Of a stretch of 64,000 nucleotides of DNA, positions 50,401 through 58,117 are shown piece after piece (the stretch's first letter is position 1; each line of letters begins with the position of its first letter). Both the position numbers and the translations under genes were made by a program. The notes below the pieces were generated by a model that was not told where the DNA came from, did not search any database, and saw only the letters and a program-made list of their open reading frames with translations. The stretch is taken from positions 1 to 64,000 of the forward strand of contig NZ_MDKC01000010.1 of assembly GCF_001712755.1 (NCBI RefSeq), read 5' to 3'. Source of the stretch: Gottfriedia luciferensis. GTDB lineage: Bacteria; Bacillota; Bacilli; Bacillales; Bacillaceae_G.

Positions 50401-52921
50401 TACCTATGACTTGACGTCAAACGGTAATAACGGAATCCTTTCCTTTAAAACAGCAACTCATGATCAAGCTGTTCAAGCAGGTCAAACGAAATTAGGTGAG
50501 AAATTTGCCTTTAGTGAGATGCCAACGTTATCAAATGCAGGGGCGATTAAAGGATATAATATCAAACTAACGTCATCAACAGGGGAAGTAGTCACGATCC
50601 CTAATATTCAACTAGGATATAGACGTCATATTGACTTGAACGGTGGATCCTTAAAGAGTGCAAAAGACTTATTCTTTGCCGATACACTTGTCAATGGTTT
50701 GGCGACAGCACCGAATATGAGTACAGGTTCTTCTCATGTAGTAAATGGAAATCTGACTATTAGTTCAAATCTGTATCTAGATGCAGCTAACTCAATTGAT
50801 AAGATGTCTGATATTTCAATGGATAATGGTAAATTTATAACGGATAATGCAACTTACTATTTATGTTGGAATAAGGTACCACCAACGGTTAATAAAGATG
50901 TTGCTGGAAACATTGTAGGAAGCGACATTACGTTAACATTTAATGATGATGGAACTTGGAAGAATAATATCAAAGCAGTGAAAATCGGTGCTAAAACTTT
51001 AGAACTAAATAAGGATTACACGATTTCGAATAATAGTATTACCCTTAAGGCTGCTCTTTTCACGAATGCACAAAAGTTCAATGTGACGATTGTTTCAGAA
51101 GGGTATATAGATGTAAATGTAGTTGACCAAGTTGTCGGCTATACGGTTACGTTTAATTCAAATGGCGGAGATCCAGTTCCAGCTCAAATCGTCGACAGAA
51201 GTGCGACGAAACCATTCGATCCATCAAAAGCTGGATACAAGTTCTATGGATGGTATATCGATCAAGATCTAACAATACCATATGATTTTGATAATATTGT
51301 GACAAAACCAATTACACTTTATGCAAAATATGCTTTAGCAGGATCTTTTGTAACAGCAGATACAACGGATAATGCGATCGGGAACAATATCGTATTAGAG
51401 TACAGTGATAAAGATTGGGCAAATGCGATTACTGACATCACACTTAACGGAGTTACAATAGACGGATCGAAATATACTGTCGATAAAGAGAATCGTACAA
51501 TTACTCTAGATAAGAGTCTATTCTCAAGAGCGAGAGATTATCAGATTTCGATTAAGGCTACTGATTACGCTGATGTATCATTAGTTCAAAAATTAGTAAA
51601 TGGATATAATGTACATTTCGTAGTACCAGGTGATGCACCAGCTGAAGTAAAAGAAGCAACGAAAGATCAAATTGTAGCACGAAGAATCACAGCACCAACT
51701 GTTCATGGTTATGAATTAACTTGGTTTGCGGATCAAGATTGCACAATCCCTTGGGATTTCACAAATTCAATTTACTCAGCAAAAACGCTTTACGGAAAAT
51801 GGAAACCAGCAAAATACACTGTCATCTATGATACACAAGATGCTGGATTAGTTGTTTCGGCGAAAGCTGAATACAACACATTACTAGACGAAACAAAACC
51901 AACAAGAACGGGTTACACATTCCTTGGTTGGTATAAAGATGCAGAAGGTAAAACACCATGGAACTTTGCAACAGACAAAGTATCCGGAGATATGGTTTTA
52001 TATGCAAAGTGGAGTATTAACTCTTACACAATTCACTTTAACAGCAATGGCGGCAGTCAAGTGGCTGATAAAACTGCAAACTACAATAGCAACATTTCTT
52101 TACCAAAACCAACAAGAACAGGTTACACATTTGTTGGATGGTACACTGATGCAGCATTAAAAACGCCAGTAGGCCCAACTGTAACATTAACAAACAACAT
52201 TACATTGTATGCGAAGTGGAGTATTAACTCTTATTCGATCCATTTCAATAGTAATGGTGGTAGTCAAATTGCAGACAAAACTGCAAATTACAATAGCAAA
52301 ATCACTTTACCAAAACCAACAAGAACAGGTTATACATTTGTTGGATGGTACAAAGATTCTGCATTAAAAACGTCTGCAGGTTCATCAGTAACATTAACAA
52401 GCAATATCACACTTTATGCAAAATGGAACATAAACAAATATACTGTTAAATTTAATTCTGTTGGAGGCACAATTTCGACTAGAACTGTAAATTACAATTC
52501 AACGATTAGCCAACCAGCATCACCAACAAGAAAAGGATATACATTCCTTGGATGGTATAAAGATGCATCTGGAAAAGTAGCTTGGAATTTCGCGAAGGAT
52601 AAAGTGACTACAAACACTACGATTTATGCGAAATGGGTAGCTAATCCAGCAAAACCAACAAATGTAAAATTAACAAAATCAGGTTTATCTTCTGTAAAAT
52701 TAACATGGTCTAGTATATCGGGTGCTGCGGGTTATGAGATTGTTAAATCAACTTCAAAAACAGGCACATTTGGTCACTTAACAAATGTAACAAAAACAAA
52801 TTACACGAACAGTGGATTAACAAGAGGTAAAACTTACTATTACAAAATTCGTTCTTACAAATTGGTTGGATCGAAAAAAATCTACAGCGATTGGACAAGT
52901 GTTATAGCGTTCAAACGATAA
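44450..52921 (+). CDS. Giant secreted subtilisin-like protease with modular C-terminus
   Basis: This is a 2823-residue exported S8 protease. Order: signal peptide (about 1-36); I9 propeptide (about 45-225); Vpr-like catalytic domain with D268, H348 and S676 (VLDTG, SHGTH, GTSMATPH); inserted PA domain (about 513-590). Then come beta-rich segments, a dockerin-like block (about 1438-1505) and at least four DUF1533/Shr HID-like domains (about 1590-1680, 1690-1800, 2144-2224, 2303-2382). These interleave with seven InlB/Listeria-Bacteroides repeats (GYxFxGWY..YAKW; from about 1819, the last five at 2384-2730). A fibronectin III domain ends it (2733-2823). No LPxTG anchor is seen. GGGGGGG precedes the ATG. 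Substrate and host-interaction roles are unknown. Confidence 0.92.
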   Translation: MKKKRVSSKVPTKKIMSIFALSSMFLNVVVPHSFASVNTAETKLNQQGLSSNTFDAKEVNRILDGLTPEQKANINKLTGADNTEKIRVDKKDLIGSKKINVIVQFKQDPAKIQIIKQSLANGGATASSQAFNSEYTEAINKVKDSHANFKSFLNTQPKTSIVGGKTVKTEISITREFTDAFNGVALTLPANLVQKLAESPDVASVWSQVEYSLPDEGNSQKSATATSAGKPTSALSHLGIDKLQAEGNTGIIKTGPRAGQKVKVGVLDTGIDYNHPDLYKVTHDENGKLYGGHDFVNNDGIDATGNIKYVDDHDPMETTYDDWVADKASSNPVWGTPPSDYKPYITSHGTHVSGTIAANTTNNNDVYSANGVAPDVALYGYRVLGPGGHGTTESVLSGIDQATKDHMDVINLSLGANINDPLYPTSIAINNATLAGVVCDVAAGNAGPGQATVGSPGSSALAITVGASTVPEEIATMTVKNGSVSYKSRLFGKNFSQADDVYKGQTLPIVDVGLGSEADYSGIDVKGKLVLVKRGVDYLSTKMANAKNAGAAGMIIWDNTDDRDSQGYIPSFLGVSMDNVYSISLTQEQGQALSDAIKKDPKAANITFPSTLDASITKSGDELASFSSTGPVKDWTIKPDVVAPGVDISSTAPYDIWEPNAAHDYKLGYQIMSGTSMATPHVAGISALIKAAHPDYTPADVKTALMNTAKDINTDSKTYSVYQVGAGRVDPSRAIKENVKIQVLDKTVTFDNLADNSTAHEVDNITGSMFFGFKGRGEGAANGSDDVVSSKDFNVSNEGTSSKTFNVSTEFITSKFAGSNKVGPGTGNDVKIDFSVDGNNVKSINVGGGSTVKATAKITVPSNSLEGTYEGYIHLINAADSSETYRIPFTITVAEKGINTFNVAIKAAAEGNISAYNVSFNNEMENCYIVVKDKDGKYIGVTNTLSSGRNFIPGVQYGPLLTLFNGWYLPFTKTYDGTYDESGIADKVEVLKEGSYSLEMIATGKDGKRYTAEDTLYVDGTPPTMTMDSDSKPGIYEIDTTGYLPGQEIKGFNGTVYDSNVDVMKNNGETSVPRLTDGKPVPVDQGLNIVTGYQDSQFPTVYFNTNAKGRFHFGVTKEDLANKLGSDFIIDPTDYSGENDYEINQQTYYFIKKGNPYVTLTSSNGVDAGPGNKDKVVVDPNKPFKATIATKYGVGMTGGKFLLNDNGVYQFSNIRLTDEYKNYLISKGIDPTTVLTIGQPYTHQFYQVGKTTDITISNIGSAGALDHDMPIIEADVTYTNLDPVVGEFPYDLLQANLTLSGTDTRVAWFPVDIPYVRQFTSLIRGRVAAESFARNNINNNYPQFTVDSGAKVTATDANGKKFTTDQPTTANNTMAYAFINPYYALTADVSDKPYSLEASVPGHFKGYAKTPVIGQNKFGYQSGTVKDLPSLFPILLGGDVNSDDVIDMKDLLQEISVYYQYKNILSSPPGTLNTVANKTAFLNTNRNADIYWIKPTGFGYGIDYNDFYYIFKNFGTKNQSAIDAGLSVPDTQLTVDKDTTITTDYAGSITLNAGDTLQQVMQKLNFAGPAQAVSTTPKLQDLQNGATISLSPSSTMIVDDLVWRKAITKVMLGSTDVTDKVTISPAYTYYDANGVSQTMPSKITLPGSLFPTATNYTITVKATGYQDVTKTLTVSTVPIPTPAIPIITDPTVAHIGNDLTLSFQEDANWRNGINKVIMTTNSGKTVDITNLINPDTNQKYYDISKPGKITFNAKTFMTDSTLDPNNTSTFNQATINPGGKNYLPQLYKFTIGSTGTDGTVYPDTIAGSDPIYTAQQPVGYSITFDSQDGSAPKSMAVGYKPSASRSNGPNSDLVSFYSPAPTRPGYKFLGWYNEPSLKTVWDAGPITADKTVYAKWQMNTTQSYSPVDKANPDGLKFDGSNGGVSGVGWILGEGDLKINIPDYLTNVSWLTSKDKIANIEATFYQMKSDGSRETTPTVYTLDPSTYDLTSNGNNGILSFKTATHDQAVQAGQTKLGEKFAFSEMPTLSNAGAIKGYNIKLTSSTGEVVTIPNIQLGYRRHIDLNGGSLKSAKDLFFADTLVNGLATAPNMSTGSSHVVNGNLTISSNLYLDAANSIDKMSDISMDNGKFITDNATYYLCWNKVPPTVNKDVAGNIVGSDITLTFNDDGTWKNNIKAVKIGAKTLELNKDYTISNNSITLKAALFTNAQKFNVTIVSEGYIDVNVVDQVVGYTVTFNSNGGDPVPAQIVDRSATKPFDPSKAGYKFYGWYIDQDLTIPYDFDNIVTKPITLYAKYALAGSFVTADTTDNAIGNNIVLEYSDKDWANAITDITLNGVTIDGSKYTVDKENRTITLDKSLFSRARDYQISIKATDYADVSLVQKLVNGYNVHFVVPGDAPAEVKEATKDQIVARRITAPTVHGYELTWFADQDCTIPWDFTNSIYSAKTLYGKWKPAKYTVIYDTQDAGLVVSAKAEYNTLLDETKPTRTGYTFLGWYKDAEGKTPWNFATDKVSGDMVLYAKWSINSYTIHFNSNGGSQVADKTANYNSNISLPKPTRTGYTFVGWYTDAALKTPVGPTVTLTNNITLYAKWSINSYSIHFNSNGGSQIADKTANYNSKITLPKPTRTGYTFVGWYKDSALKTSAGSSVTLTSNITLYAKWNINKYTVKFNSVGGTISTRTVNYNSTISQPASPTRKGYTFLGWYKDASGKVAWNFAKDKVTTNTTIYAKWVANPAKPTNVKLTKSGLSSVKLTWSSISGAAGYEIVKSTSKTGTFGHLTNVTKTNYTNSGLTRGKTYYYKIRSYKLVGSKKIYSDWTSVIAFKR
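51816..52640 (+). repeat. Tandem InlB-type repeat array inside the giant protease
   Basis: Four consecutive units of about 67 codons share 'TRTGYTFxGWY' and 'LYAKW'. The units at 52020-52220 and 52227-52430 are nearly identical at DNA level, which shows recent duplication. Copy number is likely to vary between strains. Confidence 0.85.
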
Positions 52922-52964
52922 TAAATAGTAGGACAAGGTTTCTCAGGTAAAAACAAGTCAGAAC

Positions 52965-53008
52965 GGGGTGTTTAGGATATTTAATAATTGAATAAACACC
53001 CTTTCGTA
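52965..53008 (+). terminator. Hairpin after the giant protease gene
   Basis: GGGTGTTTA pairs with TAAACACCC across a loop of about 20 bases, with a weak T tail. A second, stronger hairpin follows at 53061. Confidence 0.55.
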
Positions 53009-53060
53009 AAAAACGATTGATCATCTTTTTTAAAAACAAACTTTCCCTTAAAAATATAAA

Positions 53061-53105
53061 AGACAAGAATACGTAAAAATCAGTATTCTTGTCTTATTTT
53101 TTTAA
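53061..53105 (+). terminator. Intrinsic terminator, second after the giant protease
   Basis: AAGACAAGAATAC pairs with GTATTCTTGTCTT and is followed by ATTTTTTT. Confidence 0.88.
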
Positions 53106-53106
53106 A

Positions 53107-53134
53107 TTGGCATAAATCATGTATAGAATACAAT
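53107..53134 (+). promoter_or_regulatory. Promoter candidate of the LysR gene
   Basis: TTGGCA (53107-53112) and TACAAT (53129-53134) are spaced 16 bases. The leader to the start codon is about 130 bases. Confidence 0.5.
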
Positions 53135-53268
53135 TGAATATAAGACTTATCATTACGCATTTTGATGCAAGATATGTTAATAATAAGAATGAATCGATTT
53201 TCTGGAATCATAAATAGATAATTCACCAACAAGTTATAGTTTTAGTTTTCTTAAGGAGTAGTTGAAGA

Positions 53269-54168
53269 ATGAATTTTGATCAAATGGAACATATTGTAAC
53301 TGCAGCAAAAGAGATGTCAATCACGAAAGCTGCAGAAAAATTATTTATCTCTCCTTCTGGAATGAGTCAATCCATTACTCAATTAGAAAATGAGCTTGGC
53401 ATAAAAATTTTTAACAGATCGAAACAAGGAGTTACACCAACTTTTGAAGGGAAAATTGTATTATCAAAAGCGATTATTTTATTAAGTACGATTAAAGAGC
53501 TTAATAAAGAAATAGATGATATTAAGAATAGAAGCAGCAATCATTTAAAAATCTTAACGGCACCTACTTTTTCAGCAATTCTTCAAGAAACGATGATCAA
53601 GTACAATGAGAAAAATAGTGAAATTACATTTGATGTAGTTGAAGAAAACCCTGCTTATATGATTCAGAATTTCAGTAAGCAAGATTATGATATTGCACTG
53701 ATTCCTTGTACAATCGAAGAATTAAAGAAAGAAAAATTTATTGGTTTTGAACATTTAACAAAAGGGCATATTTGCATCGCGGTCGGTAAGAAATCTCCGT
53801 TTTATTCTTATGAATTTGTCACACCAAACGAACTAACGAATGAAAAAATTGTTATGTATAAAAACTCTGACTATAAGACATTGCAAAAAATCTCTAAACT
53901 GAATCCCAAAAATGTAGTCCTTCAAACAAATAGAAGTAGCTTGCTTTATGAACTTGTGAAAGAAAGCCAAGCCATTTTATATTTACATAATTTTTCAATA
54001 AGAAATCGTCCGATCGTTTTAAATGGTGACATTAAAATTATTCCATTAAAGGAAGAAACGTTTTTCGATTTAGATTTTTGGTTGATATACCTACAATCAA
54101 AAGGATTATCAACACTTGCGAAAGATTTTATGGATGAATTTAAATTGCAGTTTAAAAATAGTATTTAA
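53269..54168 (+). CDS. LysR-family transcriptional regulator
   Basis: This is a 299-residue LTTR. The N-terminal winged helix is 'AAKEMSITKAAEKLFISPSG' followed by 'MSQSITQLENELGIKIFNRS'. The substrate-binding domain spans about 90-295. AAGGAG precedes the ATG. It is monocistronic and convergent with the second ger operon; its target is not evident. The neighbouring giant protease could be one, but nothing in the sequence proves it. Confidence 0.88.
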   Translation: MNFDQMEHIVTAAKEMSITKAAEKLFISPSGMSQSITQLENELGIKIFNRSKQGVTPTFEGKIVLSKAIILLSTIKELNKEIDDIKNRSSNHLKILTAPTFSAILQETMIKYNEKNSEITFDVVEENPAYMIQNFSKQDYDIALIPCTIEELKKEKFIGFEHLTKGHICIAVGKKSPFYSYEFVTPNELTNEKIVMYKNSDYKTLQKISKLNPKNVVLQTNRSSLLYELVKESQAILYLHNFSIRNRPIVLNGDIKIIPLKEETFFDLDFWLIYLQSKGLSTLAKDFMDEFKLQFKNSI

Positions 54169-54215
54169 AAAAGATAGTGAAGCCAGCATAACAACTGACT
54201 ACACTATCTTTTTTT
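54165..54215. terminator. Bidirectional terminator between LysR and the second ger operon
   Basis: AAAAGATAGTG pairs with CACTATCTTTT around a 20-base loop. T runs occur on both strands, so it can serve both convergent units. Confidence 0.85.
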
Positions 54216-54218
54216 TAA

Positions 54219-55352
54219 TTATTCTTCAAGTTGAGACTCTGTTCCAATTGCTCCTGTACTTAATATAGTAACGGTCACTTTCGGTTTGATTTCAATAGTA
54301 GGATATTCCTTTTGCCAATTTAGTTTTCGCCATTCTTCTGGCTGATGTTCTTTTAAATATCTTCCAATACCAAGCACATCACTATTAGCAACCTGTATTT
54401 CTTTGATTACCTCTTTAGCTCTTTTATTTAAATCTTTCTTAATAATGGACCACATTTCTTTTTCTTGTAACATTTTAATTGATGTAATTCCGTCTATTCT
54501 AACAAATGCATCAACTTTTAAATTTACTTTTATTTTATCTTTAGAAGTCGTAATAGAGAAATTATTTCTAGGTCTAATGATTTCATAAGATATTGTATTG
54601 TATGGTGCTTCATATTTTTTAGGAAGCTTTGTAATAAAATGGCCGGTATTTCCATATTTACCCATCAGCATTAAAAGAACAGGAGATTGTTCAGAAGTTA
54701 TGAAATGACCAGTATAGCTAGCATTATGCATTAGTCCTGCACCAACAACTTCTACTCGTTTATCTGATACATCTACAACTGGGATTGTGAAATCAATTCC
54801 ATCTTCAGAACTATAAGTAAAAATATTAAATAACTCCATTTTTTGAGCGATGGAGGTTGACTCGGCATTATCAATTGTATCCCTTAATATAAATGACAAT
54901 GGTTTTGAACCAACGGTTTTTAATGCCAAAACGTTTTTTGCAGGTTGCTTATTTGTAATAGCGACAGATACATTTATATTTGAAAATGTTCTACGCCGAA
55001 AGGTACTTAAAAGATGAATAAATTTAGTTTTCGAGAAATCTTCACCTAATAATATAACCCTCGTTTTTGATGTCGTTATATCTCCGGGTAAAAATGATTG
55101 TATTTCCATCCCAGCATGAGATACTGAATTCTGTATAGATTTAACAGATTCATTTTGGAAATCGAAGACGCCAGCTCCTCTTCCGATAATATCAAGTATT
55201 AGTGCATTCACCTCAATTTTTTTATCTTGATCGATATCAATACTAATCCCATTTACTAATGTTTTTTCTGTAATGGTTCTTGAATCCCAGCAACCAGTAG
55301 CTACTAAAAGAAATAAAAATAAACAAATAATGATTATTGACTTGCGAATCAA
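54219..55352 (-). CDS. Spore germinant receptor C subunit, second operon
   Basis: This 377-residue Ger(x)C lipoprotein has the lipobox 'LLVATGCWD' with Cys at residue 21, the mature start 'WDSRTITEKTLVNGISID' and the C-terminal family block 'VLGIGRYLKEHQPEEW'. It overlaps the B gene by four bases. The paralogue in the first operon is clearly diverged, so the two operons are not a recent duplication. Confidence 0.9.
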   Translation of the reverse strand: MIRKSIIIICLFLFLLVATGCWDSRTITEKTLVNGISIDIDQDKKIEVNALILDIIGRGAGVFDFQNESVKSIQNSVSHAGMEIQSFLPGDITTSKTRVILLGEDFSKTKFIHLLSTFRRRTFSNINVSVAITNKQPAKNVLALKTVGSKPLSFILRDTIDNAESTSIAQKMELFNIFTYSSEDGIDFTIPVVDVSDKRVEVVGAGLMHNASYTGHFITSEQSPVLLMLMGKYGNTGHFITKLPKKYEAPYNTISYEIIRPRNNFSITTSKDKIKVNLKVDAFVRIDGITSIKMLQEKEMWSIIKKDLNKRAKEVIKEIQVANSDVLGIGRYLKEHQPEEWRKLNWQKEYPTIEIKPKVTVTILSTGAIGTESQLEE

Positions 55353-56419
55353 CTGATTAGCCCCCTAACTTTATTAATTAGGAACAATAGGCATGGAATA
55401 ATAATAATAAATAATGGGTCTAAATAACTACCGAAATTTACAATTGTTTCTCTTCTGATTAGATGGAAGGAAACTAACGGATAAAAAGCAAATACTACTA
55501 TAATGATGAAAAGTAATATGCTTTTCCTATTTTTTACAATTAATGAAAGTCGTTTATGTACATCTTCACTAACGATATAAATATAGCTAACTACTGTAGC
55601 ACAAATGACAATTGTCCATAAGCTTAAAAATATCGTATCTAAACTTTCAATCATTTTCGAGTGATAGGTTTTAAAAATATATAGAATGGGGTCTATGATA
55701 TAACTATTTTCTTTGTTACTTAATCGAATATAGGAAGTAATAATAATAAAGGTATAAAAAATTGTCGTAAAGAAATTTGCAAATGTTAAAGTAAATAATT
55801 TCTTTTTTGTATCTTGAAAGTTTGGCGCTATAAATAAAAAGATTTCAAAACCTAACATTTCAAGAAATGATGAATATGCACCGGAGCCAATCTTTTTTAT
55901 TGGATATTGGCCAATAGGTAATATTCTGCCAATATGAACATTATCATAAGCAGATAGTAAAAATAAGATAAAGATTAGAAAGATAAAAGTACAAAGTACA
56001 TATGTTCTAGCAATTGTTAGAATGTCATTTTTCGCAACAATATACGCTGTTAATAAAAATAAAATGAGTATAAGCCAAGACGGGCTTTTAGGAAAAATCC
56101 ATATCGTGATAATATCTGAAAATCTCATCGATACTACAAGCACAACATACAAAAAATAGACGTAATAACAAATATTTATACATGTTCCAATGAATGGATT
56201 CGTTATTATTTTTGTATAGTCAGTAAAACTTTTGTCTGGAAATTTTTTATATAAACTATAATAAAGAAGTATTAAAATTTGAACAATCATGCCACCTACT
56301 AGAGTTGAAATCCATCCGTCATGGCCAGCAACTTTATACATATTATTAGGAAAGCTAGTTATAGCAACACCGAATTGCGTAAATATAATTAAATAGAATA
56401 GGTGTTTATTATTAATCAT
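55349..56419 (-). CDS. Spore germinant receptor B subunit, second operon
   Basis: This is a 356-residue multi-pass spore permease-type protein. The N-terminal 'IIFTQFGVAITSFPNNMY' replaces the usual 'NQVG..I...P' start. It overlaps both neighbours by four bases, so the whole operon is translationally coupled. It is the likely germinant-specificity subunit. Confidence 0.9.
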   Translation of the reverse strand: MINNKHLFYLIIFTQFGVAITSFPNNMYKVAGHDGWISTLVGGMIVQILILLYYSLYKKFPDKSFTDYTKIITNPFIGTCINICYYVYFLYVVLVVSMRFSDIITIWIFPKSPSWLILILFLLTAYIVAKNDILTIARTYVLCTFIFLIFILFLLSAYDNVHIGRILPIGQYPIKKIGSGAYSSFLEMLGFEIFLFIAPNFQDTKKKLFTLTFANFFTTIFYTFIIITSYIRLSNKENSYIIDPILYIFKTYHSKMIESLDTIFLSLWTIVICATVVSYIYIVSEDVHKRLSLIVKNRKSILLFIIIVVFAFYPLVSFHLIRRETIVNFGSYLDPLFIIIIPCLLFLINKVRGLIS

Positions 56420-57798
56420 GACGATTTCCCCTTTCTATTTTTAAAAAGAACAAACTCAGAGAAACCTGGATTTTCAACATATCGAAAACTAAAGGCTTTA
56501 ATTTTTGATAGGTGAGCAAAAATCATAAAGACGCCTAAGCTAATTCCGATAAATCCAAAAATTGATGCAAGGATTAAGAGTGGTATCCCCATGATTCGTG
56601 CTGCAATCGACATTTCCCTTGATGGAAGTGAAAATGATGCAATGGCAGTGACTGCAATCACAACAACCATAGAATTTGAGATTAAATTCGTTTGTACAAT
56701 AGCCGTCCCAATAACAATTGCTCCGACAGTACCAATTGTTGATCCGATTGGATTTGGGAGTCTTAAAGGTGCTTCCTTCAAAAGCTCTAAAATAATAATC
56801 ATTGTTAAAGCTTCGATCAATGGTGGAAGAGGGACATTTTCAATTGATAGTTTTAAAGTATAAAAAATAGAAACAGGTAAAATATTCGAATGATAAGTGG
56901 TAACTGCGATATAAATTGAAGGTATTAATACTGCGATCCAAAATGCGAAAATTCTTAAAGAATAAAAAAATACTCCAAAAAGCCATCGGAAATTAAAATC
57001 TTCTGTACTCCGAAAATAACCATAAATATCATAGGGAAATAATAAAGCGTTAGGGTCATTATCAATTATAATAGCAGGCTTTCCCGTTATTAAATGACGA
57101 ATTGTACGATCCGGCCTTTCAGTGTACATCACTTGTGGAAATATAGAAGTCGGATACTCTTCTATACTATTTTGAATATGAACAGCCTCAATCATTTTTT
57201 TAGGTTCAACTTGTCCACTTAACTCAAGCTTTTTAATTTTTTGCTCAATTGTTTTAATCATTGATTGAGGAGTGATATCGTTCAAATAAATAATGGAAAG
57301 CGATATAGGATATTTTTTACCAACTGTTATATTTTTTATGATTAGCTCCTTTGTACGTAGTCTTTTTCGAATTAAAGTTGAATTAATTTTAAGACTCTCA
57401 ACAAAACTGTCATGAGGACCTAGTGAAACTGTTTCAGTACTTGATTCTGTGATAGAACGATCGCTATTATTACTAGGTGCAGAATAGGATTTGGCTTTAT
57501 TTTTATTGTTATCATTAAAAACAATGACATTTCCCGAAAGAATGGCTTGTATACATTCATCAAGAGTATATGCATCATCAGAATCTAATATAGTCGTGAT
57601 GATTCGACCTGAATGATCTTTTGAAACTAATCGTTCTAATATATGTGTTTGAATAACCTCTGAATCGATCATTGTATCTAGATAACATAAATGAAGAGTT
57701 ACTTCACCAATTGAATATTTTTTATATTTAAAATCTGAACTTGAATGAAATTCGTTTTGTACTTCCTCAAGCATGGAGGTTTTTTCATTTACTTCCAT
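56416..57798 (-). CDS. Spore germinant receptor A subunit, second operon
   Basis: This 460-residue GerA-family protein has a soluble N-terminal half with a Ser/Asn-rich linker (about residues 103-120). The membrane half contains 'PSIYIAVTTYHSNILP', 'PPLIEALTMIIILELLKEAPLRLPNPIG' (read as two blocks) and 'GTAIVQTNLISNSMVVVIAVTA'. It is first in the operon and divergent from the molybdoenzyme genes. AAGGAGTTGG lies before the start. Confidence 0.91.
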   Translation of the reverse strand: MEVNEKTSMLEEVQNEFHSSSDFKYKKYSIGEVTLHLCYLDTMIDSEVIQTHILERLVSKDHSGRIITTILDSDDAYTLDECIQAILSGNVIVFNDNNKNKAKSYSAPSNNSDRSITESSTETVSLGPHDSFVESLKINSTLIRKRLRTKELIIKNITVGKKYPISLSIIYLNDITPQSMIKTIEQKIKKLELSGQVEPKKMIEAVHIQNSIEEYPTSIFPQVMYTERPDRTIRHLITGKPAIIIDNDPNALLFPYDIYGYFRSTEDFNFRWLFGVFFYSLRIFAFWIAVLIPSIYIAVTTYHSNILPVSIFYTLKLSIENVPLPPLIEALTMIIILELLKEAPLRLPNPIGSTIGTVGAIVIGTAIVQTNLISNSMVVVIAVTAIASFSLPSREMSIAARIMGIPLLILASIFGFIGISLGVFMIFAHLSKIKAFSFRYVENPGFSEFVLFKNRKGKSS

Positions 57799-58117
57799 TT
57801 AAACCAACTCCTTAAAAACTCCGCAATGAATATAAGTATTATTCCCTTTTGTAAATTGGATATGTATGGAAATTGATCTTGTAGTTACTAAAGTCTTTAA
57901 ATATGAATATTTATGATCATTAATAGATTGTAAATTAATTAAACTCTATATTTCATAGTTCTGATTAAGATGTCTGATTATTCAATCTGGGCATTTTTTT
58001 AGTATTCAAAACATAAATTTTTAAAGTATCTCATATAAAAGAAAGCTTAAATTAACTATTGCTAAAGTATTAAATACTTTATGAAATGTTTTTTACGGAA
58101 GGGGTTGAGAACACATC
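57799..58117. other. Divergent intergenic region, ger operon / molybdoenzyme
   Basis: These 319 bases separate the second gerA start from the molybdoenzyme start. They are AT-rich, with no ORF, terminator or recognised operator. Both promoters must lie here. GGAAGGGG at 58097-58104 is the likely ribosome site of the molybdoenzyme gene, though it is unusually far from its ATG. Confidence 0.5.

Noticed and set aside
44450-52921. Sortase-anchored surface protein
   Set aside because: No LPxTG motif, hydrophobic anchor or basic tail is found at the C-terminus, which ends in the FnIII domain.
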